This document shows positions 17,525 to 24,143 of a stretch of DNA of 64,000 nt, piece after piece. This DNA is from an uncultured Porphyromonadaceae bacterium. Lineage in GTDB: Bacteria; Bacteroidota; Bacteroidia; Bacteroidales; UBA11471. The stretch covers positions 1 to 64,000 of the forward strand of contig URHG01000006.1 of assembly GCA_900547555.1 (NCBI GenBank), read 5' to 3'. A program made the position numbers and the translations under genes. The notes below the pieces were generated by a model. It ran no database searches and had not been told where the DNA came from. It saw only the letters and a program-made list of their open reading frames with translations. Position 1 is the first letter of the stretch, and the number at the start of each line of letters is the position of its first letter.

Positions 17525-18712
17525 TTATATTCTGATGTGGTTTTTGATACGTTTGAGGGATTCTTCCAATGCTGTTTTATCGGCGCAGAGCGAAATGCGG
17601 ACATAGCGTTCTCCCTGACTGCCGAATATGATTCCCGGAGTGATAAAAACATGTGCCTCATACAATACTTTATCAGCCAGTTCTGCTCCGTCTTTCACGT
17701 TATCCGGAATCTTTGCCCACAGGAACATGCCTCTTTGGTTTTTGTCGAAAGTGCAGCCGAGAGCTTCTACGATTTTTTCGGCGATGCCTCGGCGCTCTTG
17801 ATAAATCATGTTGTTGCCTTCGTACCAAGATGCCGGCAGAGACAAGGCGTGGGCGGCGGCTTCCTGCATGGGACGGAAAGTCCCCGAGTCGATATTGCTT
17901 TTCACGCGCAATATCCAAGATACGAATTGAGCATTCGAGGCCAGCATGCCTACGCGCCAGCCAGGCATATTGTGCGATTTGCTCATCGAGTTCATTTCGA
18001 TACAGATTTCTTTTGCTCCCGGGATCGACAACAGGCTCAGCGGAGTGTCGTTGAGAATGAAGCTATAAGGGTTGTCGTTGACGATGATGATGTTGTGGCG
18101 ACGTCCGAAATCGACCAGCTTCTCGAATAATTCACGGCTTGCTTGTGCGCCGGTAGGCATGTGCGGGTAGTTTACCCACATGAGTTTTACACCCGAGAGA
18201 TCGGCTTTTTCCAAACTTTCGAAGTCGGGTTGCCAATTGTTTTCTTCCCGCAGTTCGTAAGGAAGAATACGGGCTTCGGCCAGTCGGCTTACCGATGTAT
18301 AAGTAGGATATCCGGGATTCGGGACCAATACTCCGTCTCCGGGATTGAGAAATGCCAAAGAAATGTGCAGGATTCCCTCTTTCGACCCGATGAGCGGTTG
18401 TATTTCATTGGCCGGATTGAGATCTACTCCGTACCATTTTTTATACCAGTCGGCAAATGCCTGCCGCAATTCGGGAATACCCACATACGGTTGGTACCCG
18501 TGCGTATTGTCTTTGTGGCTTTCACGACAGAGCGTTTCGATGGTTTCGCGATGAGGCGGACGGTCGGGACTGCCTATTCCGAGACTGATGACGTTGAGGC
18601 CCCGGGCATTCATGTCGGCAACCTCTTTCAGCTTTTTCGAGAAATAATATTCGCTGATTTGGTTTACTCGGTTGGCGGGTGTTATATTACAAGTCGTTTT
18701 TAGATTCGGCAT
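17525..18712 (-). CDS. Class I/II pyridoxal-phosphate aminotransferase, probably aromatic
   Basis: The protein has 395 residues. Fold type I signatures include GSKEGILHISLAFLNPGD, the NYPHMPTGA segment and the PLP-binding Lys in SMSKSHNMPGWRVGML. I start it at MPNLKTTCNITPANRV, which gives a 26-base overlap with the end of pheA in another frame and suggests translational coupling. Its place between pheA and DAHP synthase argues that it makes Phe and Tyr from the phenylpyruvates, or transaminates prephenate; the substrate is inferred from context. Confidence 0.88.
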   Translation of the reverse strand: MPNLKTTCNITPANRVNQISEYYFSKKLKEVADMNARGLNVISLGIGSPDRPPHRETIETLCRESHKDNTHGYQPYVGIPELRQAFADWYKKWYGVDLNPANEIQPLIGSKEGILHISLAFLNPGDGVLVPNPGYPTYTSVSRLAEARILPYELREENNWQPDFESLEKADLSGVKLMWVNYPHMPTGAQASRELFEKLVDFGRRHNIIIVNDNPYSFILNDTPLSLLSIPGAKEICIEMNSMSKSHNMPGWRVGMLASNAQFVSWILRVKSNIDSGTFRPMQEAAAHALSLPASWYEGNNMIYQERRGIAEKIVEALGCTFDKNQRGMFLWAKIPDNVKDGAELADKVLYEAHVFITPGIIFGSQGERYVRISLCADKTALEESLKRIKNHIRI

Positions 18713-19529
18713 ATTCTCCAAGTATTTTAAGTTCTTTGATAAGGGGGGTAATCGCATCGACTGCCTGACGGTATCGCAAACGGTCTTCATATACGACGTC
18801 GATATAGAATTGGTATTCCCATTCGCGTCCGATGATGGGGAGAGACTGTATTTTTGTCAGGATCATTTTGTAATAAGAGAGTATCGATAGAACCTGAGAC
18901 AAGCTGCCTTCGGTATGCGGGAGGGTAAATACGAGGCTCGATTTGTTGCAGGCCTTGTTTTTGCGCAATTCGTCGGCATGCCAACGATTGGCCAAAATCA
19001 GAAAACGGGTGGAATTGTGTTTGTTGGTTTCGATGCCCTCTTGCAGAATTTTCAATCCGTACATGGCCGCTACGTCTTTGCCGCAAATGGCGGCATGTCC
19101 GCGCAGTTTGTTCTCGAAAATATCTTCTGCACTCTTGGCTGTATCTTCGGCTTCCACAGCTTTGATATTGGGGTGGGCGTTCAAGAACTCTCTACATTGC
19201 ATGAGTGCTATGGGGTGGGAGCTTACCTCTGTTATATCTTCCCAATTGTCTTCGGGCAGACACATGATTGAGTGTGAAATGTGCAGGCGGGCTTCCCCGA
19301 TGATTTGCGTGTCGCTTTCGCGCAAGAGTTCGTGATTTTGCAGTAAGCTCCCAGCTATGGTATTTTCGATGGCCATGAGTCCGATGACAGAATCGTCTTT
19401 TTTTATCATCGAAAAAATATTTTCGAAGCGGGCGCAATAAATTACTTCTATATCTTCACCCGAGAAATACCGGTGTGCGGTTATGTCGTGAAAAGAACCT
19501 TTGGCTCCTTGTATGGCAATACGTTTCAT
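18687..19529 (-). CDS. pheA: Prephenate dehydratase
   Basis: Monofunctional enzyme making phenylpyruvate. The protein has 280 residues from MKRIAIQGAKGSFHDITAHRYF. The catalytic domain runs to about residue 185 and includes NSTRFLIL; an ACT domain follows (SSLVFTLPHTEGSLSQVLSIL) for phenylalanine feedback. A 27-codon upstream extension is excluded because it covers the leader terminator. It is first in the operon, behind the double Phe/Tyr leader. Confidence 0.94.
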   Translation of the reverse strand: MKRIAIQGAKGSFHDITAHRYFSGEDIEVIYCARFENIFSMIKKDDSVIGLMAIENTIAGSLLQNHELLRESDTQIIGEARLHISHSIMCLPEDNWEDITEVSSHPIALMQCREFLNAHPNIKAVEAEDTAKSAEDIFENKLRGHAAICGKDVAAMYGLKILQEGIETNKHNSTRFLILANRWHADELRKNKACNKSSLVFTLPHTEGSLSQVLSILSYYKMILTKIQSLPIIGREWEYQFYIDVVYEDRLRYRQAVDAITPLIKELKILGEYAESKNDL

Positions 19530-19547
19530 ATTTGTGTTTTGTGTTAT

Positions 19548-19630
19548 AAAAAAATTCCCACTCTTCTGTGTCAGAAGGTGGGATAACATATCATCGAGTT
19601 TTTGAGGCATGTGCGATTGCCTCCCACCTT
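19548..19630 (-). promoter_or_regulatory. Attenuator 2 of the pheA operon (antiterminator/terminator pair)
   Basis: Read on the minus strand: region 2 AAGGTGGGA (plus 19622-19630) is an exact complement of region 3 TCCCACCTT (19575-19583). Region 3 plus CTG also pairs with region 4 CAGAAGAGTGGGA (19556-19568), with one bulged A, to give a stem followed by seven T (19548-19554). The two structures exclude each other. This terminator lies 19 bases before the pheA start. A small extra hairpin, GAGGCA/TGCCTC, lies between regions 2 and 3. Confidence 0.82.
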
Positions 19631-19693
19631 AATGCCTTGTTGCATAAAGTAGAAAAAATAAAAACCGTAAAATCGAGAAAATGAATGTTTCAT
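19571..19693 (-). CDS. Leader peptide 2, aromatic-rich, of the pheA operon
   Basis: ATG at 19693 starts a 40-residue frame beginning MKHSFSRFYGFYFFYFMQQ, with six Phe and three Tyr in residues 4-16. Leader peptide 1 upstream begins the same way (MKHCFS). A TAA sits just before region 2 of the attenuator, as in leader 1, but here it is out of frame. The in-frame stop is a TGA inside the terminator's 5' arm. This suggests an indel in the leader or a different mechanism. Confidence 0.65.
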   Translation of the reverse strand: MKHSFSRFYGFYFFYFMQQGIKVGGNRTCLKNSMICYPTF

Positions 19694-19704
19694 AGTCATG
19701 TATA

Positions 19705-19772
19705 TTAAAAAATCCCGTCTTGCGAACGGGATTTCTTTATTTTGTGAATCATTAGCCATACAGAATCCCGTT
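19705..19772 (-). promoter_or_regulatory. Attenuator 1 of the pheA operon (antiterminator/terminator pair)
   Basis: Read on the minus strand: region 2 AACGGGATT (plus 19764-19772), starting one base after the leader-1 stop, is an exact complement of region 3 AATCCCGTT (19725-19733). Region 3, as AAATCCCGT, also forms a 9-bp stem with ACGGGATTT (region 4) around a 7-base loop, followed by a T run. This is the textbook layout for ribosome-mediated attenuation. CTTACTTTT inside the leader gene can also pair with AAAAGTAAG at its end. Confidence 0.85.
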
Positions 19773-19773
19773 C

Positions 19774-19830
19774 TTACTTTTGGGTAAAGTAAAAATAGAA
19801 AAAGTAAGTATAGCTAAAACAATGTTTCAT
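19774..19830 (-). CDS. Leader peptide 1, Phe/Tyr-rich, of the pheA operon
   Basis: An 18-codon frame plus TAA: MKHCFSYTYFFYFYFTQK. Nine of 18 residues are aromatic (five Phe, four Tyr), which senses both end products of the operon. It resembles in kind the E. coli pheL leader. It lies about 18 bases downstream of the expected transcription start and ends immediately before region 2 of attenuator 1. Confidence 0.85.
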   Translation of the reverse strand: MKHCFSYTYFFYFYFTQK

Positions 19831-19854
19831 CTTTTGCTGTTGCTTTTACGGCGA

Positions 19855-19862
19855 CAAAGATA
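19855..19862 (-). promoter_or_regulatory. -7 element of the pheA operon promoter
   Basis: TATCTTTG on the minus strand matches TAnnTTTG. A start about 7 bases downstream gives a leader of about 320 bases containing both attenuators. A -33 TTTG is not obvious at 19-21 bases. Confidence 0.6.
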
Positions 19863-20035
19863 GAAAAGATTACGAGAAGAAAAAAGTATTTTGCAATTTT
19901 TTTTGTCAAAAAGAAAAGCAAATGCCATTTCTGAAAAAGAAACTGTAAATTATAGTAAGCGCTAACCCGTGCGGTCGAGAATCGATTCTGTTTTCTTCTT
20001 TAATATGTAAATATATTTGTTATTATAAATATTAT

Positions 20036-20043
20036 TATATTTG
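20036..20043 (+). promoter_or_regulatory. -7 element of the mscL promoter
   Basis: TATATTTG lies 21 bases before the mscL ATG. A TTTG at 20016-20019 is 16 bases upstream, closer than usual. Confidence 0.5.
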
Positions 20044-20064
20044 CATAACTAAAATCAAATTATT

Positions 20065-20502
20065 ATGAAAAAAATTATTCAGGAGTTCAAGGCATTTGCT
20101 ATGCGAGGGAATGTCGTTGATATGGCTGTCGGTGTGATTATCGGTGGTGCATTCGGTAAGATTGTGTCATCGTTGGTTGCTGATATTATCATGCCGTTGA
20201 TCGGAGTGCTGATCGGAGGTGTGAATTTCAAGGATTTGAAGTGGACATTCCATTCTCCTTCCATCGGTGAAGGAATCCCTGCACAGGAGGTTACCGTGAA
20301 TTACGGTAATTTTATACAAGTAACATTTGATTTCCTGATTATTGCATTTTCCATCTTCCTTTTTGTGAAACTCATCACTCGCTTCTCGCGTAAGAAAGCC
20401 GAAGAAGAGGCTGCCAAACCGACCCCGGCTCCGGTTGTTCCCGAAGACGTAAAATTATTGCAGGAAATACGGGATCTCTTAAAACAGAATAACCAGAAAT
20501 GA
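20065..20502 (+). CDS. mscL: Large-conductance mechanosensitive channel
   Basis: Inner-membrane pentameric channel that opens under osmotic downshock. The 145 residues are the usual length. The first transmembrane helix follows FKAFAMRGNVVDMAVGVIIG with the pore-lining Gly/Ala pattern; the second is IQVTFDFLIIAFSIFLFVKL; a charged cytoplasmic helix ends the protein (EDVKLLQEIRDLLK). It is divergent from the pheA leader. Confidence 0.96.
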   Translation: MKKIIQEFKAFAMRGNVVDMAVGVIIGGAFGKIVSSLVADIIMPLIGVLIGGVNFKDLKWTFHSPSIGEGIPAQEVTVNYGNFIQVTFDFLIIAFSIFLFVKLITRFSRKKAEEEAAKPTPAPVVPEDVKLLQEIRDLLKQNNQK

Positions 20503-20571
20503 TATATTTCCCCGAGAAAAAATAAAGGAAGAAAATTTCGACGTATATTCTTTGTTATTGGAATAAATGAT

Positions 20572-20579
20572 TATCTTTG
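20572..20579 (+). promoter_or_regulatory. -7 element upstream of the 152-residue unknown
   Basis: TATCTTTG with TTTG 17 bases upstream (20551-20554). It overlaps a TTG that opens the longest frame, so the ATG at 20598 is preferred as start. Confidence 0.5.
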
Positions 20580-20597
20580 GAGGAAAATAGAAATGGT

Positions 20598-21056
20598 ATG
20601 AATGCAGCACGTGAATCGATTTTGAAACTAATTACAGAGGCATTCTGCGAAGCAATAGAAAAGGTCAAAAACGATAGTGTATTTTCTTTGACAGATATGT
20701 ATGTGGGATTCAAGCCCGAAGATCTGTCACTGTCGTTTTTTGACGATAATGATGTTTTATTGTTGCAGATAACCCTCGATGGGTGTGAATCCCTTAAAGA
20801 AAATTCCGAAGAATTGTCGTCGGAGTTGATTCCGTTATTGCGTCAGGCATTGGATTCTCCCGAAGTAAATGCTGCATTCGGTTCGCTCGATACGGTAGCG
20901 CCGGTCTCTGTTATTTTGGTAACGGAAGACAAAGAGACTCTGTGTGAGTTGAAGACATTCGATAATGAAATGGTTTTTCTCGAAGATGATTTCTTGAAAA
21001 AAATGGGGCAGGAGTTGGACGAATTTTTTGAAAAACTGATGTCCGATATGAAATGA
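20598..21056 (+). CDS. Acidic protein of unknown function
   Basis: The protein has 152 residues starting MNAARESILKLITEAFCEAIE. It is acidic throughout, with no signal peptide or membrane span, so it is cytosolic. The predicted mix of helices and strands (LSLSFFDDNDVLLLQITLDG, VSVILVTEDKETLCEL) resembles no family I can name. It has its own promoter and terminator, so it is a single-gene unit. Confidence 0.7.
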   Translation: MNAARESILKLITEAFCEAIEKVKNDSVFSLTDMYVGFKPEDLSLSFFDDNDVLLLQITLDGCESLKENSEELSSELIPLLRQALDSPEVNAAFGSLDTVAPVSVILVTEDKETLCELKTFDNEMVFLEDDFLKKMGQELDEFFEKLMSDMK

Positions 21057-21065
21057 CAGAAAAAG

Positions 21066-21095
21066 AGAAAGGGATTGCTCCTGCAATCCCTTTCT
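21066..21095 (+). terminator. Terminator after the acidic unknown gene
   Basis: Perfect stem AGAAAGGGATTGC/GCAATCCCTTTCT with loop TCCT, then TGTTT. Confidence 0.88.
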
Positions 21096-21128
21096 TGTTT
21101 GAAATTTCCCCCGTGCTTCTTTATCGTT

Positions 21129-21353
21129 TTAGAAGCTGAAAAAGCCCAGTGGCTGTTTATTGCTGACATACCATTCGCCGTCTTGTTCATCACAATAGAT
21201 GTGATGTTCGCAGGCAAGCCAGCCGATAGCTGCAAAGAAGTCTTTGTCCGACAATGAAAGCAGCTTTTTTACTTGGTTTGTCGTGATGGAATATGTCCCT
21301 TCCAGGATATGCCATATACGACCTGCATTTACTGCAATATCCAACGTTTTCAT
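21129..21353 (-). CDS. Small winged helix-turn-helix protein
   Basis: The protein has 74 residues. MKTLDIAVNAGRIWHILEG, then TTNQVKKLLSLSDKDFFAAIGWLACEH as the recognition part, and a C-terminal wing strand (DGEWYVS). This matches the short winged HTH proteins common in Bacteroidales whose targets are not known to me. It is a stand-alone domain with no sensor, and could act as a DNA-binding regulator or an adaptor. Confidence 0.75.
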   Translation of the reverse strand: MKTLDIAVNAGRIWHILEGTYSITTNQVKKLLSLSDKDFFAAIGWLACEHHIYCDEQDGEWYVSNKQPLGFFSF

Positions 21354-21472
21354 AATGTTGGGATTAAATTTCGTTCTAAATATAGGGCTTGAAGATTATA
21401 AATCAAAATATTTATAGCTTATTTTTTGTTCAGATAGTCGGTTCTGGTCCTTTTTTAAGATATGATAATTTT

Positions 21473-21634
21473 TTAAGTGTAAATTATCTCCTGAAAAATA
21501 GTGTTTCGGTAGAAGTCGCTTTCAATTACGTTATCTGAGTACAATAGAGTTTCGGCAAAAAGCCAGTATAAGAGAAGGATAATGGCTAGAAATACGGCTA
21601 TACCTGTTCCTATTTTTTTTGTGTTGGGAGACAT
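21473..21634 (-). CDS. Candidate 53-residue single-span membrane protein
   Basis: ATG at 21634 opens a frame beginning MSPNTKKIGTGIAVFLAII and continuing LLLYWLFAETLLYSD, ending with TAA at 21475. It has one strong transmembrane helix (about residues 9-27) with a basic N-terminus and an acidic tail of about 25 residues. It fills an otherwise empty stretch between the winged-helix gene and aroE. No homolog recognised. Confidence 0.5.
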   Translation of the reverse strand: MSPNTKKIGTGIAVFLAIILLLYWLFAETLLYSDNVIESDFYRNTIFQEIIYT

Positions 21635-21703
21635 AGATTTTATCTGTATGGTTATTTTTCTTATAACATACAGAGATGAAAAAATGTTCTTATGCCTTTT
21701 GTA

Positions 21704-22456
21704 TTATTTATTCCATATTTCCCAACTGGCATAGGCTTGCAGCAGAAGCATTTCCAATCCGTTTTTTATAGCGGCTCCTTGATGGGCGCATTTTTCCAGA
21801 AAAAGAGTCATTTCGGGATTGTAAACCAAGTCATAAGCCAGATGCAGTGGGGTAATGTATGAGTAAGGAATATTCGGACAAGTTTCTGTTCGTGGATACA
21901 TACCCAGAGGAGTTGCATTCACGATGATTTTGTGTTCGTCGAGAATTTCAGGCGTAAGGTCGTCATAACAAAGAATTCCTTCTTGGGCGGTTCGCGATAC
22001 CAGCTGGGGGGTGATACCCAACGAAAGTAATCCGTACCATACGGCTTTTGATGCACCGCCCGTTCCCAAAATAAGAGCCTTTCGATGATGGTCTTTGATA
22101 TAGGGCCTGATGGAATCGGTAAATCCTATGATGTCCGAATTATACCCTTTCAAAATAAGTTTGCCTTTTTCCCGAATAAATTTGACTACATTCACGGCTC
22201 CGATCATTTGTGCGGTTCCGTCCATTTCATCAAGGTAGGGAATAATACTTTCTTTGTATGGTATCGTAACATTCAGCCCGCACAACTCCGGAGTCTCTTC
22301 TACGACCAGCCGTATATCTTCTATGCGGTCTATTTCGAAGTTCCTATATTCGGCGGCTATTTTTTCATTCGTAAATTTTTCGTTGAAAAAATTTCGGGAA
22401 AACGAGTGGGAAAGCCGGTATCCTACAAGTCCGTACACCTGATTGATTGTATCCAT
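21704..22456 (-). CDS. aroE: Shikimate dehydrogenase
   Basis: Reduces 3-dehydroshikimate to shikimate with NADPH. The protein has 250 residues. The substrate domain opens with YGLVGYRLSHSFSRNFFNEKF and carries LNVTIPYKESIIPYLDE with the catalytic Lys. The NADP domain has LILGTGGASKAVWYGL. It starts 1 base after the gldB-like stop, so the two form an operon. It feeds the same pathway as the pheA operon. Confidence 0.94.
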   Translation of the reverse strand: MDTINQVYGLVGYRLSHSFSRNFFNEKFTNEKIAAEYRNFEIDRIEDIRLVVEETPELCGLNVTIPYKESIIPYLDEMDGTAQMIGAVNVVKFIREKGKLILKGYNSDIIGFTDSIRPYIKDHHRKALILGTGGASKAVWYGLLSLGITPQLVSRTAQEGILCYDDLTPEILDEHKIIVNATPLGMYPRTETCPNIPYSYITPLHLAYDLVYNPEMTLFLEKCAHQGAAIKNGLEMLLLQAYASWEIWNK

Positions 22457-22457
22457 G

Positions 22458-23441
22458 TTATCCTTTGTATTTGGCAGTTTTCAAAATATTCATTTCGTCG
22501 TTTTCTTGCCACAAGTCGGGCAACTCATTACCTGTTTGTCGCATATATTCCGATACGATACGCCAACCGATATACCGACCTGCTTGTCCCGGAGATTGTT
22601 GCGTAAGCGGTGCGGTAAACGGTGCAGGCGAAAGATATTTGCCTATCAGAAAACGGTCGGTCGAATAAAGGTCTTTTTGCTTTAAGAGAGTGTTCCACAT
22701 GACCGATTCGTTATCTTGGCACCATTGCAACTGTTCTTTCGTATAGCCGAACAAGAATTCCGGTGCTGCATCGGGAAGTATCTGTTGCAGACAATAAATG
22801 ATTTTGCCTTCGTATATCATTTCTCTCAATAATGTCGATTCCATTTTGTCCGGGATAGGGTGTCGGGTGTAGAGTATGACTTTCAGAACATCGGGGACGA
22901 TATAGGCTTTTTCTTTGCGTTGCAGCTGATAGGGATTGAATATGGAATGATACGGTACAAAATCGCTTCCCAAATAATGGTCGAGCGATATGGATAGGAT
23001 AGTGTCGATGTTGATGATCTGTTGCTGTAATCCCGATATGTGGCAATACAGTTGTGAGGGAAGTGTATCGCCCGGCATTAATTTTTTATAACAGGCAAAA
23101 GCTCGGGACAACTCTTTTTCGATTTCGCTTGTATCGAAAAACAAACTGTCTGCTGCCCGATATAGTATTTGCATGTCGGTCTCGGAAAGCCGTTTTATAA
23201 GCGCATCTTTTTCCGAAGAGTCGTTTGGAGAAAGATGCAAAATTTCTGAAATATATAACGGGTAGAATATTGAATACCGGTCGAGAAAATTTTTCTCTGT
23301 GTTTGTGTCGTTCGTTTGTATAAAGGCCGTTAGATCTCGGTCGTATCGCGTCAGGAAAATAGATTCTGCCGCATCTTTCTTATCGGTGCTACAAGCTCCG
23401 AATAATCCGATGAAAATGAGAAAAACCGCAATACGTATCAT
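22458..23441 (-). CDS. gldB: GldB-like lipoprotein
   Basis: The protein has 327 residues with a lipoprotein signal peptide (MIRIAVFLIFIGLFGACS, Cys17). The body follows the gliding-motility GldB pattern: YDRDLTAFIQ near the start, a Tyr-rich middle, and YIGWRIVSEYMRQTG near the end. In gliding Bacteroidetes, GldB belongs to the gliding/type IX secretion gene set. In non-gliding Bacteroidales the protein persists with unknown role. It heads an operon with aroE, behind a strong promoter. Confidence 0.8.
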   Translation of the reverse strand: MIRIAVFLIFIGLFGACSTDKKDAAESIFLTRYDRDLTAFIQTNDTNTEKNFLDRYSIFYPLYISEILHLSPNDSSEKDALIKRLSETDMQILYRAADSLFFDTSEIEKELSRAFACYKKLMPGDTLPSQLYCHISGLQQQIINIDTILSISLDHYLGSDFVPYHSIFNPYQLQRKEKAYIVPDVLKVILYTRHPIPDKMESTLLREMIYEGKIIYCLQQILPDAAPEFLFGYTKEQLQWCQDNESVMWNTLLKQKDLYSTDRFLIGKYLSPAPFTAPLTQQSPGQAGRYIGWRIVSEYMRQTGNELPDLWQENDEMNILKTAKYKG

Positions 23442-23471
23442 ACGAATCTGTTCGACAAAGATGTTTTACAA

Positions 23472-23503
23472 CAAAGATAACGTATACTGCGGGTATAAGC
23501 AAA
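23472..23503 (-). promoter_or_regulatory. Promoter of the gldB-aroE operon
   Basis: On the minus strand: TTTG (plus 23500-23503), 20 bases, TATCTTTG (plus 23472-23479). Exact match to both Bacteroidetes elements. Confidence 0.8.
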
Positions 23504-23586
23504 TGTTTTGACGTTTTCCCGAGAATATTGTTTTTATTACGAAACGGGCTGAATAAGACGCAATGATAGAAACAATAGATTAGAAG

Positions 23587-23937
23587 CTATTTTGTTTTTT
23601 CTCTTTCTTTTGTTATTTCTTCTTGCTCCTTTTTTAATTGAGCTTGGGTTTTTTTCAATCGGGCTTGTTCTTTGGCCAACTTTTCTTTTTCTACGCGCAA
23701 TTGTTTTTGGCGTTTTTTATGGGAGATATGCTGACTTTTTCGAGAATTTTTTATTTTACCTTGTTCTCTTTGTTGCTCTTCTATGGATTTTTGGGGAATA
23801 CTATCATTGTTCAGGAGAGAATGTCGAGGCATTATTTGCATCTGCGAATAATGTCGGATATGCTCATTGCTTTGGGCTGTCAGGCTGACGAATAAAAAGA
23901 AAATAATAAAGCAGGGTATTAAAATTTTGTTGTTCAT
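23587..23937 (-). CDS. Small secreted coiled-coil protein of unknown function
   Basis: The protein has 116 residues. A signal peptide ends near VSLTAQ. After a polar stretch, residues 55-116 are almost only Lys, Glu, Gln and Arg in heptad-like order (EKEKLAKEQARLKKTQAQLKK), predicting a long charged helix or coiled coil. It has its own exact-consensus promoter. No family recognised; a periplasmic linker or chaperone-like part is possible. Confidence 0.65.
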   Translation of the reverse strand: MNNKILIPCFIIFFLFVSLTAQSNEHIRHYSQMQIMPRHSLLNNDSIPQKSIEEQQREQGKIKNSRKSQHISHKKRQKQLRVEKEKLAKEQARLKKTQAQLKKEQEEITKEREKTK

Positions 23938-23983
23938 GGCAAGTTCTATATTATGCGTTGTTTAGTAAGCGATGTTTGAGCAA

Positions 23984-24015
23984 CAAAGATAACAAAAAAA
24001 ATATATTGGGGCAAA
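23984..24015 (-). promoter_or_regulatory. Promoter of the coiled-coil protein gene
   Basis: On the minus strand: TTTG (plus 24012-24015), 20 bases, TATCTTTG (plus 23984-23991). Confidence 0.8.
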
Positions 24016-24082
24016 GTGTTGCGTATATATGGCGGAATAATATATTTTACACTTTAAAAAGTAATGGCTTCTTATTTTTTGC

Positions 24083-24090
24083 TATCTTTG
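24083..24090 (+). promoter_or_regulatory. -7 element of the amidase promoter
   Basis: TATCTTTG, 53 bases before the amidase start. The -33 region is not a clear match. Confidence 0.55.
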
Positions 24091-24143
24091 CCGCATAAGA
24101 TGAGAATTTTGCTCAGAAAAGGTTTTGCTCATTGGTATAATGC

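Noticed and set aside
19571..19759. 62-residue reading frame starting MANDSQNKEIPF on the minus strand
   Set aside because: It spans the terminator of attenuator 1 and merges with leader peptide 2; its upstream part is explained by stem regions 2 and 3, so it is not a stand-alone protein gene.
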